From NCBI GenBank assembly GCA_026929865.2, contig CM049398.1, positions 24,175,001-24,239,000 of the forward strand: DNA of 64,000 nucleotides, in the 5' to 3' direction. This DNA comes from Hyperoplus lanceolatus (Eukaryota > Chordata > Actinopteri > Uranoscopiformes > Ammodytidae). Below the pieces are notes generated by a model that was not told the DNA's origin, did no database searches, and was given only the letters and a program-made list of their open reading frames with translations. Made by a program: the position numbers and the translations under genes. Shown piece after piece: positions 36,163 to 48,562 of the stretch. The stretch's first letter is position 1. Each line of letters begins with the position of its first letter.

Positions 36163-37384
36163 TAGAAAATCCCGCGGAGATTTTGAAAGTACGGGCCGCC
36201 CTGCGCAGGCCCGCGTCGGCCAGGCCCGAAAGCTTCTACGAACCTCCGGTGTGCGGGGCGTGGCCTCTCAAACTTTCTTCAGTCAGGGCTTAATAACAGC
36301 GCCCCCTAGCGGAAATTTAAAAAAACTGTCCGAGAGACTATATTGTAGAGCACCATGAGCTGTACAAGTGCAATCAATTTCAAGGCAATCAGAGTCAGGT
36401 GACTTTTGTGGCGCCCCCTATGGGTTAATCTCGATAAGCTTCAAGGGACATGCTACCACATGACTTTTGCACATACCCAGCAAGTTTGATGATGATAGGA
36501 CCTATGGTTAAGGAGTTATGGCCAATTTGTTAATAAGCCCCGCCCCTGCGTAAACGTTTTGGGCAATGGCGGCGAAAAAAATAATCATGGCTGACCCCTA
36601 TTGTCCGAGAGGCTATATTGTAGAGCACCATGAGCTGTACATGTGTACGAAATTGCAAGTCAATCAGAGTCAGGGGGCATTTGTGGCGCCCCCTATGGGT
36701 TAATCTCGAAAAGCTTCGAGGGGCATGCTACCACATGACTTCTGCACATACCCAGGAAGTTTGATGATGATAGGACGGGACCTATGGTTAAGGAGTTATG
36801 GCCAATTTGTGGATAGGCCCCGCCCCTCAGTAAACTTTTTGATCAATGGCGGCCATGATTTTTAAGTTGTCCTACTAATCTTTTACAGGCATGTGTGTCA
36901 TAGTGCCCCGGGGCTTCACGAGAAAATTGGTGTTGATAAAGTAAAATTTCAGAAAGTTGTGGATAACACCCTGTTTTTCAGTTTATGCTAATTAGTGGGA
37001 AATATTCCCTGAAGAATTTTTATGGTCCCAGAGGCTTTTTTGTAGAGCACCCTAACATACACCTGTGTGAGAAATGTCAAGTCAATCGGAGTTACGGTGT
37101 GCGGGGCGTGGCCTCTCAAAGTTCTTGTAGTCGGGACTTCATAACAGAGCCCCCTAGCGGAAATTCAAAAAACTGTATAATGGCACACCCCTTGGGGTGG
37201 GGACGCACTTTCTGTGAAATTTTGGCATGTCTACGTGTAACGGTGTGGGAGGAGTAGCAGCAAGAAAATGTGGCGGAAGAAATAAGAAGAAGTAAGAAGA
37301 AGAAGAAGTATGGTGGAGAGTAATAATTACGGGCCCTCAATACATTGAGGGCCCGTACTTAATTCTTGCTTGAGGGGCAAGCAA
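36163..37384 (-). mobile_element. Helentron/HINE-like non-autonomous element (candidate)
   Basis: Read on the minus strand, one end is a palindrome around CCGCGG (36167-36185) followed by CTAG. The other end carries a 30-nt perfect palindrome (37328-37357) and a second stem TTGCTTG/CAAGCAA (37366-37384). There are no TIRs and no target duplication, which fits rolling-circle elements. The interior contains repeated units with GTGGCGCCCCCTATGGG. Orientation and exact limits are tentative. Confidence 0.5.
36328..37100. repeat. internal ~275-bp direct repeats of the rolling-circle candidate
   Basis: A block starting GTCCGAGAG at 36328 recurs at 36603 (offset 275), covering GTAGAGCACC, the GCGCCCCCTATGGG block and AGGAGTTATGGCC. 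A degenerate third start (GTCCCAGAGG) is at 37025. Confidence 0.85.
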
Positions 37385-38404
37385 TACATTTTTCAAAGCC
37401 CCATAAACATTGACACTTAAATAAGCATGTGCACCAGCAAGACTTTATTCATGCATTGCATAATTGGATTTATGCATGTTTTTGTTTACTTGGGTCACAC
37501 ATAGTACTAAAGTAAGAGCATCGGGGGGGTATAAGTAAATGGAGAAGAGTTTAACGCAAATGTCGTATCTGCATTTGCAAAAATGCATGACTTGGACATT
37601 TTTACTCAACGATAGGATGCAGCATAAATCTGACACCTAATCAATAATATCTAAATATTTTACTATTACATGGTTTTGAATTTGAAGTAATGATGCATAG
37701 TAGATAACACTGACCATGTTACTACAGTATATATGCATTTAATATTTATAGCAGAAACCTATGAACAGCACTGCACAGTGGCTCAGCTATGTGGAGTGTC
37801 ACACAGTAGAAGCGTGTGGAAACATAGACATGCAGACAGCAGAGAAGTAAAGTAAAAGTAGAGAGAGGCAGAGATGGACAGAGCGGTGACAGGCAGGAAG
37901 AGGAGCAGTGAGAGAAGAGTTGCTCTGAGCGTTGCTTAAGTCATGCTCGAGGCACTGAGCATGTGACTGAGGCAGAGTGGGTACTACAGTGGCAGCAGTC
38001 GGTAATTACCACTGTATCAGCAACATGTCTTCTACATCGTCCATTTCATTAGCTACGCTTCCGCTCCCAGTATATGGCAAGGGAAGCATTATTACAATCA
38101 CCCCTCCCCTTTTCCTTTGTTTCATTAAACTAACTCTGATAAGAGTTAACAGGCTGTGGATAAAGAATATGGTGTAGTTCCCAAGTTGCGTGTGCATCAA
38201 GTCGTTACAGTTTACATCATCTACTGTATCTGTGCGCCACACATATACTGGGAGCGGTATGTGTGGTTTAAATGTCCTCCATAAAATGGCATAAATCAGT
38301 GATGTTTTCCAGTTAGCCACAGCCCTCACTCCCTGTTTGGGAGGATGTGTAATTCCAGTAGTGAATAGGTTAACAGCCCTCTGCAGATATATTTTTAAAG
38401 CTGT

Positions 38405-38494
<90 letters not shown>

Positions 38495-38974
38495 CTTCCT
38501 TATGCATGGTCTGAACCAATGTGCAGCCTCCTTTACTTTTTATAGTAAAGACATGGTTGAAAGTGTGTGTTCAAACAGCAAGACCTCCCTAAGGACCTTC
38601 TTCTGGGGTAAGGAGTGCAGCTACCTGAAATGTTGGTATGTTGGTTGCTTAGCCACAAGTGAAATATCCCCACAGCAGGCAACAGCAGAGGAAACAATTG
38701 TGGCATGAATAAAAACATAAATGCAAATTGAGATGCACATGCTTATCACAGACACAAACACAGCAACAAATTCAGAATTTCTAGTGCACTAGTAACTTGG
38801 GTATTCAGCTGCTAAAGATGGGCTTATGAGATGATTACTAAAACTTGACCGCTACTCAAATTTGAATAGAAAGGGTTTTCAGACTTCAGTTGAAATGCAG
38901 GCAGTTGTACAAATAAACCAATCCACTCAGGATTTCTGGTATGAAATGAAACATTTTTCAACACAATAGGGAAC
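37385..38974. other. unique DNA with a (CT)n run
   Basis: No exon recognised. A (CT)n microsatellite of about 85 bp occupies 38407-38491. Confidence 0.5.
38407..38491. repeat. (CT)n microsatellite
   Basis: A perfect CT run of about 85 bp. Confidence 0.95.
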
Positions 38975-39017
38975 TTAAAGCCACTACGAGTAACATGGCA
39001 CGTTGGCGTCCCCTTTG

Positions 39018-40314
39018 AGAGGCACCTATTTGCAGACCCATGGGGGAAACCATTGAAAGTGGAGCTCCACCGGAAGCCACGCCCCGAACTCATTTCATTG
39101 GTCAGAATTGTAACCTACTCTGAATTTGTTGTCTTCTTTTTGTTTTACTGCCAGAGTTCACCTAGCGGTGAATAATAATACACAGTTTCCACCGGTTATG
39201 ATGCTAGTAAACAGTAAAATACGTCAGTTTGATAAGGGTCCCAAGTGGCCAGGACGGTGGTAAAAAGTAGATGTTGAGGTAGAAGATGAATGAAGCAACG
39301 AAGCTTTGGGTACATCTTCCGAAATCCGTCTCTTTAATTCACAATTATCACAAGTAAGTCAATCACATACAAATATCAACTCTTATAAATAAAACACAAA
39401 AAGTTGAACTTTTATCTTAGAAGTCCTGGAAACAAATGCTTGTCTTTTCCTCTTAAACGAAGCTGTAAATAGCCTTTACGTAGTGTCAGTTGGAGCCTTG
39501 TTGCAGCAGTGCAGGCTAATGCTAACTGTGTTCAGATTAATAAACCTATTGTATTGTAGCCTATCTCATTCTGTGGCTGCACGCGATCGTTACTGTTCAC
39601 TTGCGTGATCACAAAGTCACAGACGAGCCTCGTTAAATAGCCTAATATGAACATAGGCTATTTATGTCTGGTTGAAATGTAATTCTGCGGCTGCACACGA
39701 TCGTTACGGTTCACTTGCATGATCACAAAGTCACAGACGAGCATCGATCGTGTAATAGCCTAATATGAATATAGAAATGATATAATAGCCTAATTAAAAC
39801 TGTGATCACTAGAGGACAAGGGATCTGGTAATAAATCAATCAGGATCTAGAATGGAAACTGTCACCTTATGTGTCAGACGTTAATGCCTTTCACCCCGCT
39901 TTTTAAAATGAGCTGTTTATTTTAATGTGGTGGCACTTTTTGTGTTTCATTTATAAGAGTTTATATTTGTATGTGATTGACCTAGTGTGATAATTGTGAA
40001 TTAAAGAGACGGATTTTAGAAGATTTACACAAAGCTTCGTTGCTTCATTCATATTCTACCTTAACATTTTACCACCGTCCTGGCCACGTGGGACCCTTAA
40101 CAAACTGACGTATTTTACTGTGTACTAGCACCATAACCGGTGGAAACTGTGTATTATTATTCACCGCTGGGTGAACTCCGGCAGTAAAACAAAAAGAAGA
40201 CAACAAATTCAGAGTAGGTTACAATTCTGACCAATGAAATGAGTTCGGGGCGTGGCTTCCGGTGGAGCTCCACTTTCAATGGTTTCCCCCATGGGTCTGC
40301 AAATAGGTACTCTT
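39018..40314. mobile_element. 1.3-kb foldback element with ~380-bp inverted arms
   Basis: Arms at 39018-39402 and about 39935-40314 are long, nearly perfect inverted repeats (left end AGAGGCACCTATTTGCAGAC; right end inverted AAGAGTACCTATTTGCAGAC). Flanks carry the direct repeat GTCCCCTTTG at 39008-39017 and 40315-40324, a 9-10-bp target duplication. The loop has an internal ~115-bp tandem duplication. No coding capacity. Long TIRs with a 9-10-bp duplication are a Mutator-like combination, but this is not proof. Confidence 0.85.
39565..39780. repeat. ~115-bp tandem duplication in the foldback loop
   Basis: GGCTGCACGCGATCGTTACT...GATCACAAAGTCACAGACGAG recurs as GGCTGCACACGATCGTTACG about 115 bp later with a few changes. 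Confidence 0.85.
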
Positions 40315-41330
40315 GTCCCCTTTGGACAAAAGCTGTAGTATTTTTACGACGCCCGCAGTCGCAAAGCTGTTTTCTAGCTCATGCCAGGCGCGCGAGTGTG
40401 AACTGAGAAGGGAGCAATATAGTGCATGTCCGTGTGTTGAAAGTGTGAGGACTCTTTTCGGCTCTGTGAGAGTGGTTTTGACACTGCATCAACTAATGCC
40501 AGTCACTGCCATGCACACCTGACTGATTGCAATGAGTTGATACAGCAGTGTCACCTAACTACTCTCTCTCACGGAGCTGAAAGATCACGTGTCCGACTCC
40601 TCACAGAAAGCGAATGAACGAGAGTCGGCAGTTAGTATGGATCACGATGAGGTAATGTGTTTATGTTGTTGTAAATAATGACTATTTCAGATCATGGTTA
40701 TCTGATGATGGTGAAGCAAAGCAAACTTTGTGTTAGTACCAACCGCTCATTCATTTAGGAGTAAACACTGCAGTCTAGTTTCGCTCTCGTGAAATTGTAT
40801 ACACAATGGCAACGCCCTCGTCCTGCCCGTAGCCTATATCACTCTCCCTTTTAGCTTTTCTTCATTGCATTTTCTTTTTTTTCTTTGATGGTTCAGCCCT
40901 GTTATCAGTCATTATGACGACAAATAACTGTCTCAAACAAGGCTCCCGCTCCCCTTCCCTCACCTGGAGGGATAGGCTTCTCAATTCACATTGCTACGCC
41001 ACACTGAAATCTGCGAATACGGATATGTGACCATAGAGCCTGCACGAGCGAACCGAAAATCGGACTGGGTGTGCGACCAGACCAAAAGCAGTAATAAAAA
41101 CTATTTAAAAACGTCTTTCTTTGCACTTATGGTCTCGTTTGCTGTTAAAGGTAATTCATGATTATCAGAGGAAACATGAGGCTGTTTAAAAGATATTTAA
41201 ATGTTACTCGTAGCCCCTTAAGGTCAGCATATTGTTATGTGACTTCAATACTGCACATCAACCGAAGTTTATGTTGGTCAGAGCATGGATCAAAAGTCAA
41301 GGTTGCCTTAGGACTTTTAGGTTTCTTTAA

Positions 41331-42512
41331 AGAGGACCTATGATACTTTTCGACTTTTATGACCTATAAACGTTGTTATAATTATTTATAGTCATGTTTA
41401 ACCATACTAGAGTATCAAATAATTACGTACATGCATTTCGACGTATTCCCTGCTGACCGTCTGGGGTGGCTATGCAGAGCATTAAACACTATGGCCCTGT
41501 TCTCACGGCAACACGAAACGGTGCAAGCGCGGAAAAATTTCCGCGGTTGCACTATATCATGTACATGAAAACAGCAAACGCAGGCATGAAACCGCAAGTT
41601 TTTGAGATCACCTCCCAGGGAGGATTTTTTGGAAAACACAACGGTTTTGGTTTCTTGTAAACACCGAAACCATTTCCCCTGGTAACGCTGATGCCACGGC
41701 TCCACCCTCACACATGCGCATTGCGTTTGGAGGACCATGTGCGCCAGTTGGAAAGCAACAACAATGGCGGATCACCGAGCTGTATTCGCTGTGCTGTTGC
41801 TGGATACTGTGCCAAAAAGGACGCCAAAATGTCCACATACTTAGACTGGCACGATTGCCATGTTTGTTGTTGTTTTTCACAGAGCTGAGAAAAAGAATCG
41901 TTCTTGCGCAGTCGCGCCTTTTTATTAAATTCTTACAGCCGACACTGGATGCACCGGAAATGCTATTTACTGCTACCTTGTACCGCCAACTGCTGGCCTG
42001 GCATGCTTACTACATCGATTTCGTCCCGTTTCCTCTGAAAACATGTGTACGGGTGAAGATGTCAGATAAATTGTGTCTGAACAGGGTTTAAAAAAAAAAA
42101 AACGGGAAAACTGTCACGTTTTCACCGTGAGAACAGGGCCTATGGCAGCCGGTCGAGCCGAACTCGTTCAAATTTCCAGATAGTTTCTGTCACGCTCGGG
42201 TCGTTTCTGTCATGTTTCCATGTATGGTAATGCTGCTCAGGCAAGCTCCGGCTGCATGCCCCCATCTTTCTGAAAATTTCCCGCTGCTGGAAGGAAGGTA
42301 ACCAATCACAACGGAGTGGGGTTTGCAGCAGGGGGGGGAGGGGCGGAGAAGCTCAAAGCAGTGTGTAGAGAGAGACTGCTGTGCTCGCTAGGGTAAGAGG
42401 AAGAGTGTCCCGAAAATCTACATAGTTTTTTGTGATGTGATTCGTGTCAGGTTGCTCTACAGCAGTTTTTAACAAGAAATGAAGACCAGAAAAGTAGTAT
42501 AATAGGATCTCT
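41331..42512. mobile_element. TTAA-target (Kolobok-like) element, interrupted
   Basis: The ends are AGAGGACCTATGATACTTTT and, inverted, AGAGATCCTATTATACTACT, flanked by TTAA at 41327-41330 and 42513-42516. A 648-bp element (41493-42140) is nested inside. No transposase frame. Confidence 0.8.
41493..42140. mobile_element. nested TIR element with 3-bp target duplication
   Basis: GGCCCTGTTCTCACGG at the left and its exact inverse complement at the right. Flanks are TAT at 41490-41492 and 42141-42143. A 3-bp duplication and GG-starting ends suggest a PIF/Harbinger-like origin, although TAT is not the usual TWA. A 125-codon plus-strand frame inside (from about 41714) has no recognisable domain. 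Confidence 0.7.
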
Positions 42513-42924
42513 TTAAAGTCTTTAGCCGACTCACTAGATGGTATAAATACTATGAATAACATAAAAATAAAGTGGAAAAACCCCAGTAATAGTTTATTCT
42601 GTCACAGAGTGTAGCAATTGGTGCCCGGATGTGTAATCATCACATTTACACTTGGCTTCTGAGTTCAGCACCAACCCCTCAAAGCAAGTGCATATGGAGC
42701 CCTCTGAAATATCACAAACATGTCAAGTCAGTCAGTGACGACAAATCTCCCAATGAGATGAAAACGTCAATCACGATAATTGAGAACTCCCTCACAAGGT
42801 TAGCAGCTGTAAGTGTATGCAGCAGTATATGACATCCTCTCAGGCTGACTGCGTGTGAGAGTCAGACTCTGTGGGTGTGTGAAGGGGGGAAAGGAGAGAG
42901 GTGGAGGAGAAGAACTATGGCGAA

Positions 42925-43115
42925 GAAGTGGAGTAGGTTTCGCCGTCATCATTTCTCTCTACCTGGCATAAATCATCCTCATCCAATTATGATAAAGTCT
43001 GTTGCCCAGATTACCGGGTTTTACAGTGGGGCAGGGAAAAGATCATTCTTACAGACGTCTTCCACAGTGAGATTTCATTTGGGCTCCAACGGGGCGTGTC
43101 CTCGTAATTAATGGG
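42925..43115. promoter_or_regulatory. candidate conserved noncoding element
   Basis: Non-repetitive, with TCCAATTATGATAAAG and TCGTAATTAATGGG homeodomain-like cores between AT-balanced unique sequence. Untested. Confidence 0.22.
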
Positions 43116-43215
43116 TCTCGGCTGAGTTGGAGATGGTGCGGCTATTTAAAATGCTAAATGTTTTTTGGGGGATTTTTCTGTTTCTCAGCTCAACAGACCG
43201 CCCCCCTCGCTCACT

Positions 43216-43352
<137 letters not shown>

Positions 43353-44452
43353 ATACCTCTATCGACACTGTCAGACTCACTCTTTGCGGCTTTTTTAATT
43401 AATTTTGCCTGCAGTGTGAGGAAGCCTTGGTTCTTCTAGAATGCTACTCAGCATGCGTCAACCCAGTCTCACAGTGTAATATGTAATAGCTACGTTGGTC
43501 CACAGCGCAAAACACAGTAGTTTCACAAAACATTCTTTGACTTGTATTTGTTTCTTCCCTATTCATTTCTAATGAGCAAGGTACATGTCACGTCATTTTC
43601 AAGTTTCTGTCAAAAAAAATGAAATCATGGCTGGAAATCATATTTTAGGATAGATTCGCAATCAAGAGTGTTCATGATAACATTTCGGCCTACATTTTAG
43701 GGACATTTTTGTGAAACTATTACAATTTGCGCTGTGGTTCAACGTAGCCATCACACATTCCACTGTGAGACTGGGTTGGCATGATGTGAGTGCTTGTGTC
43801 TGAGGTGGAAGAAAGTAAGGAGCTTTGATGGATTGATGCCTAATGCCATTTGCAGTCTGGTATTAGCCCGGTGTGTTTCAACTGTTGCAGAGACAGATTT
43901 GCATTGGTTCAGGGCGGATTGGAAGCCACAGCACAACAGGAGTAATAATCCACAGTCACCTGGCATCCGGTGCATTTCTCATGGAGGGAGGAAAGGACAG
44001 ACCTTCATGTAGGGCAGCGTCAGATGGAGGGTTTGTGAGAAATGGCTTAGTTTCAAGAGGGCTTGAATGTGGCCGAATGTGATCACACACTAAAACATTT
44101 AAACACTTCCAATTCACAGCTTTATGAAAGTCTTTGGAACAAGCTCAATATTGCACAGTAACTTAAAATGTCCTTGTTGTTCCAGTTGCACATGGAGGAA
44201 GCTACTTGAGACATGTGTTTCAGGGATTCCCCTTCTGGATAAACTGCAAGCCTTTCTGCATCATCAGGATGACGAATCAGGAGACGTAATGATTCTCCAT
44301 TAGCGCATCAGTTGTCGGAATGCCTGCTTACAGCGTTGCAAATGAATTTAGTCATGTTGCAGTAAAGTACATGGCATTTGGGCTCAGTACTGGATGCTGG
44401 CTTCAAACAGAATGTATGCACACTCTCAATCTTCCCTTATATTGGTCTTCAA

Positions 44453-44960
44453 AGAAGCACTTTCGGGAAATACGCTTATACGCATTATTGCAGTGAGTAA
44501 TGAGAAGATTGACACCACTGCCGTATTTGTCTGCTAATCATGAATGTTAGCTTAGCAAAAACTCTAGAATAACGGGAAAACAACTGACTCTGTCCAAAAA
44601 TCGGCCTATGGCACATCAAACTCACTAATTAACACATTATATTTGTTATTTCTCTATTTTTAGGGGTGATATGTTTCTTGGCTGGAAGTACTGACTTCCT
44701 GGAGTCTTGTCATCACCATAGGATTACCAGGCAACCAGACTGGAGAAAAAAATATTGATAAGTGAGCTTTAGAGGTGCTGGTTGGTAGATTTATGATACC
44801 TTTGGAAGGAGTAAGGCTAGCCATTTCCCCCTGTTTCCAGTCCCTGTGATAAGCCAAGCTAAGCTAACCAACTGCTGGCTATAGTTTCATATTTACCATA
44901 GGCCCACAGAGATGAAGGTTTCTAGCAAATGTGCATTTCTCAAAACATGAAACTATTGCT
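44453..44960. mobile_element. TTAA-type MITE, about 508 bp
   Basis: The left end (AGAAGCACTTTCGGGAAATA) pairs imperfectly with the inverted right end (AGCAATAGTTTCATGTTTTG). The right flank is TTAA (44961-44964) and the left flank TCAA, a probable mutated TTAA. The interior has the AAGCTAAGCTAACC motif of a very common teleost repeat. Confidence 0.6.
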
Positions 44961-44964
44961 TTAA

Positions 44965-47900
44965 AACTGAGAAGCCTGAAGGGAACACAAGCTGATAGAC
45001 CTCAAATGTCACCTCCTGCTATGATTATGAAGGCTTCACACAACTACCAACACGTCTACAAAGTGCCCCCCTCCCCCCACCCCCCTCAGTTGTGTCTCAT
45101 CATTGAAAGCAAATAAATGCTGAATTGTTGACGTCCGGTCGGACAGTTAAATTTGGACATCAAAACAAAGGGCAGAGACTTTGAGCAAATACGCTGGACT
45201 GCACTGCAGAAACCCTCGCTAGCCCTTGATAACCCCCCAACCCCCACCAACCCCCACTCCCCCCCTCGCTCCCTAGTGTGCACCGTCACCCACTCACCCC
45301 TTCCCACCTCCTTCCCGCCCGGCCCACTGCTCCCTAGGGCTACCATTTGTGAATTCATCTCTGCCCTCACAGCCCTGCTCAGCTGTCACATCGCATCTCG
45401 CTAACGCAGACAGTCAACGATAACAGTGCTAGGGCTTTTCATATTCCATACAGCAATGTCTCTCCACCTCACACTATACCGACATGCCATCAGTCTCTCT
45501 CTTCTATTATTATAACCCCGGTCTCTGCCTATTCTCCCATCCACCCTGGCTGTGGTTGGGTGGCAAGAATTTTGCTATTTCCCTTGCTGTTATTCTCAGT
45601 TTTGGTTCCTGCATTTTTTCTCTCTCTAGATTATCTTGGATGTTTCTTTCAGAGGGACCTTTGTAATTGTGGCCTTAAACTCTATATGAGAAAGTGATAA
45701 ACGGTTTCACAATTCAGTACTGCTTCTTTAAAAATAAATAAGAAATAGTGAAGGACTCATCTTGAAATAGCTAATCTAGGAGGACTTATTTAAACGTTAA
45801 TACTTACCTAACACTGTGCCAATGACAGAGCTAGCATGCTCAAAATACAACACACGCTCACAAACACACAGGTTGTGATGAAACAGCGAGGGAGGTTGAA
45901 AACTTCCAGACCAGTGAAAATGTTGTCATTACCGCACTTTAAGTGGTTACAGCTCTCCTTACACATTTAATTCATTCAAGAGTGGTATGTTCAATGATGA
46001 ATTGAAAGGTGCAATGCTCAACTGTACTAATGTGCACCAAGCTGAAATGGATATAGATCATTTTCAGGTGTTATTCTGTAATTTTGTAGAGTAGGCTACC
46101 TTAGACATTTATTAGACTGTTATTTGAAATGCATGAACTCCAGTGTAAACAGGACCAAAAAGCCACCCTGTTGATAGGTGTGCCTGATTATAATCCACAA
46201 ATGTTTGTCCGTTTTGGAAGGAAAATACACACACCTAATTATTCACTTGTTAACTGAAAAACTGTCAACAAAATATTGTATGCTGTATCCTCCAGTGTGT
46301 CCACTCCACCAAAACCTTGGCACTAGATTTTAGGGCAGGTTACACAAGAATGGGCTTGGCTAGTAGAGGAAAGAAAATGTTATTGAGAGGTCGTCAAATG
46401 CATTGTGGAGTATGCAGTGTATAGGGACAGGAAGCCTAGTGGGATATGCCAAAGTGGAGGGGGAGAGATAGTGAGACATAAAACAGAGAGAGGAAGGTGA
46501 AACAAAATAAGAGGTGTCTTATTAAGTGTCTGTTTAGTGTGCTGCTTTTCTTCACAACTTGGATCTTGCCATCATCATTTTGGCAAACTGTTCTATCAGC
46601 CGTCTTACAAGTTTACTCCCCTGCTCGATTGAAAAGGCACTGTACCATAGGTCCAGTGTAAGCACATTTTGTAAAGTATCTGTTTTATTTAGGAAATTAT
46701 ACATTTTTATGAGAAAATGGAATTACATGTAATGTTACAATTGTCTACAATTGCGTTATCAAACTGCATGTTTTCAAAACTGCAGCAGATTTAGTAGGAT
46801 AAAACAATATATCTACACAATTCCCAGTATCAGCTCACTCAGAAATGCTCCTTAACAAAAGAAATGATTGATTGAAAAGAATGAGTTCAGCAAAATTGAA
46901 AAGGCTATAAGTAGAACACCAAACAGTCCAGGCAGCAGAGAAGACAGGTGTTCCTTTGCTCCAAATGAAGAATTTATTTTGTCAGTATATCCCCCACTTA
47001 CAGTTCCGGGGAGACAACACTGCGGCTCAGTAGGATGGAGAGACTTCAATCATGCTTTAGGCTGTCAAATCAATAACACCTCCATGTGCATCTCTGCCAG
47101 AAGTACTCCAGTGACTGCTTCAAAGGCCGCTCGCAGCAGCACAGGGAACTTTTCAACAATTGATGTGAGCAAAGTAGTTGAACTTCAAACATGACTCAGT
47201 TGTTTGAACGAGCGTCCAGTCACTGAACTGAGTACATACTTTTCATGAGAATGGCAAAACATTTACCTCAGTAATCTAAAAGAGAAGAAGAAAATGCATA
47301 AAAACCCACTAGTGACCAACAGATCATAAGACCACAGAGCACTGACTGAAACTAAAGTCCTTAGAGAGCCTTAAACTGCTATCAGGTCTTAATATAGTTA
47401 AAAAAATAAATGTAATACCATCGCACTTGATTGAATTATAGAGCTGAGACATGTAACATGATGAATGGCAACCAAATTTACATGACAACAAGGATAGTAT
47501 TAGACACAATCCAGGAAGAAACCCTTTATAATCCATGTATATTCTGCTGGTTGGGACGGAATGCATTATTTCAGAGATAAAGTTGCGTAAAGCAGTGTTT
47601 GAAAAGTTGTCATTGTGAATAACTGCCAGGACGTGACAAACTACTGAACCGCTGCGTGTGTTGTGTCCTCTCGTGCTGATTTTCATTTTTGCTGACAGTC
47701 CCTTCCCAAAACCCCTTTATCACCCATTCTCCTGGACATATTTTTGTGGCATGTCAAAGGAAGGTCTTTCTCCCTCAGTCTCAAGGATTCAACCTTCCAG
47801 ATGCAGACACACACAAGTTTGCGGGTGTCACAAAAGTATGTCGCTTCAATCGGCTTGCCCATTTGGCGTGATGATAAAGGAAAAGTCAAGCATGAGTGGT

Positions 47901-48257
47901 GGAAAAAAAGGCAAACAATAACCCGGCATCACTTGAATTGAGCGAGCGGCCAACTCAACTTATTATTGAGCTGTGCAAAGCTGACAAATAAAAAAAGGAG
48001 ATGAAAACACAATATGTCAGTTCTTCAATTTCACGCAAGGCTGCCTTGCATCATTGCAGTGTATCCCCATAATAAAGAGCCTTTGCATTCTGAATAGTGA
48101 TTACCTTGCCTTCTTCAGCGTGCCACATAGCTGCTCATTGAGCTATTCCAAGGATTCCTCACAAACGTCACACCTGATCTCAATCCAGTAATTAAGGACA
48201 CCTTAGTGTGTGTTTGCCTGTGCGTCCGTACGTTTTTTGAATTGATAAAGTCTTTTT
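44965..48257. other. unique DNA, no exon seen
   Basis: C-rich stretches at about 45065-45330; otherwise AT-rich unique sequence. Open frames are short and without domains. Confidence 0.45.
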
Positions 48258-48261
48258 TTAA

Positions 48262-48562
48262 AGCTATAGTGCCTAACTTTTTCATATAAATAATTGTTGT
48301 TCAATTCAAGCCATCGCCAACCAAGTTGATAAAGCCTATCAGCTCAACAAAACTCTCTCTGTATTTCTCAGTATGGCAGCGTTTACAAACAAGTGTCAAA
48401 CCCCGACACTGGTGCTGGGGCTTACAAGAAAAATCCGAAGAAAACCCACAAAATGTTTCAGTTGTCGATTCTACTGCTCAAAGAAATGTAGATGCACCAA
48501 CAGTTGTATTGCAATTTTTTAGAATTCCTCCTGAGGGACGACAGTGGTTACGCACTGAGGCT
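48262..48562. mobile_element. TTAA-type MITE, 301 bp
   Basis: The left end AGCTATAGTGCCTAAC and inverted right end AGCCTCAGTGCGTAAC match over most positions, and TTAA flanks both sides (48258-48261, 48563-48566). The short plus-strand frame beginning MAAFTNKCQ inside is not a known protein. Confidence 0.7.

Larger units (their letters stand above)
38979..41217. mobile_element. TTAA-target (Kolobok-like) non-autonomous element
   Basis: The ends are AGCCACTACGAGTAACATGG and, inverted, GGGGCTACGAGTAACATTTA, flanked by TTAA at 38975-38978 and 41218-41221. A foldback element (39018-40314) is inserted 39 bp from the left end. The right part holds a short start-like segment ATGGATCACGATGAG|GTAATG (about 40638) resembling a first exon and donor. 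No transposase remains. Kolobok versus piggyBac cannot be separated by the ends alone. Confidence 0.75.

Noticed and set aside
36328-37100. CRISPR-like repeat array
   Set aside because: Units are ~275 bp, only two to three copies, diverged and in eukaryotic DNA; they are internal repeats of a mobile element.
41714-42091. 125-codon plus-strand frame
   Set aside because: Lies inside the nested TIR element 41493-42140 and has no transposase or other recognisable motif.
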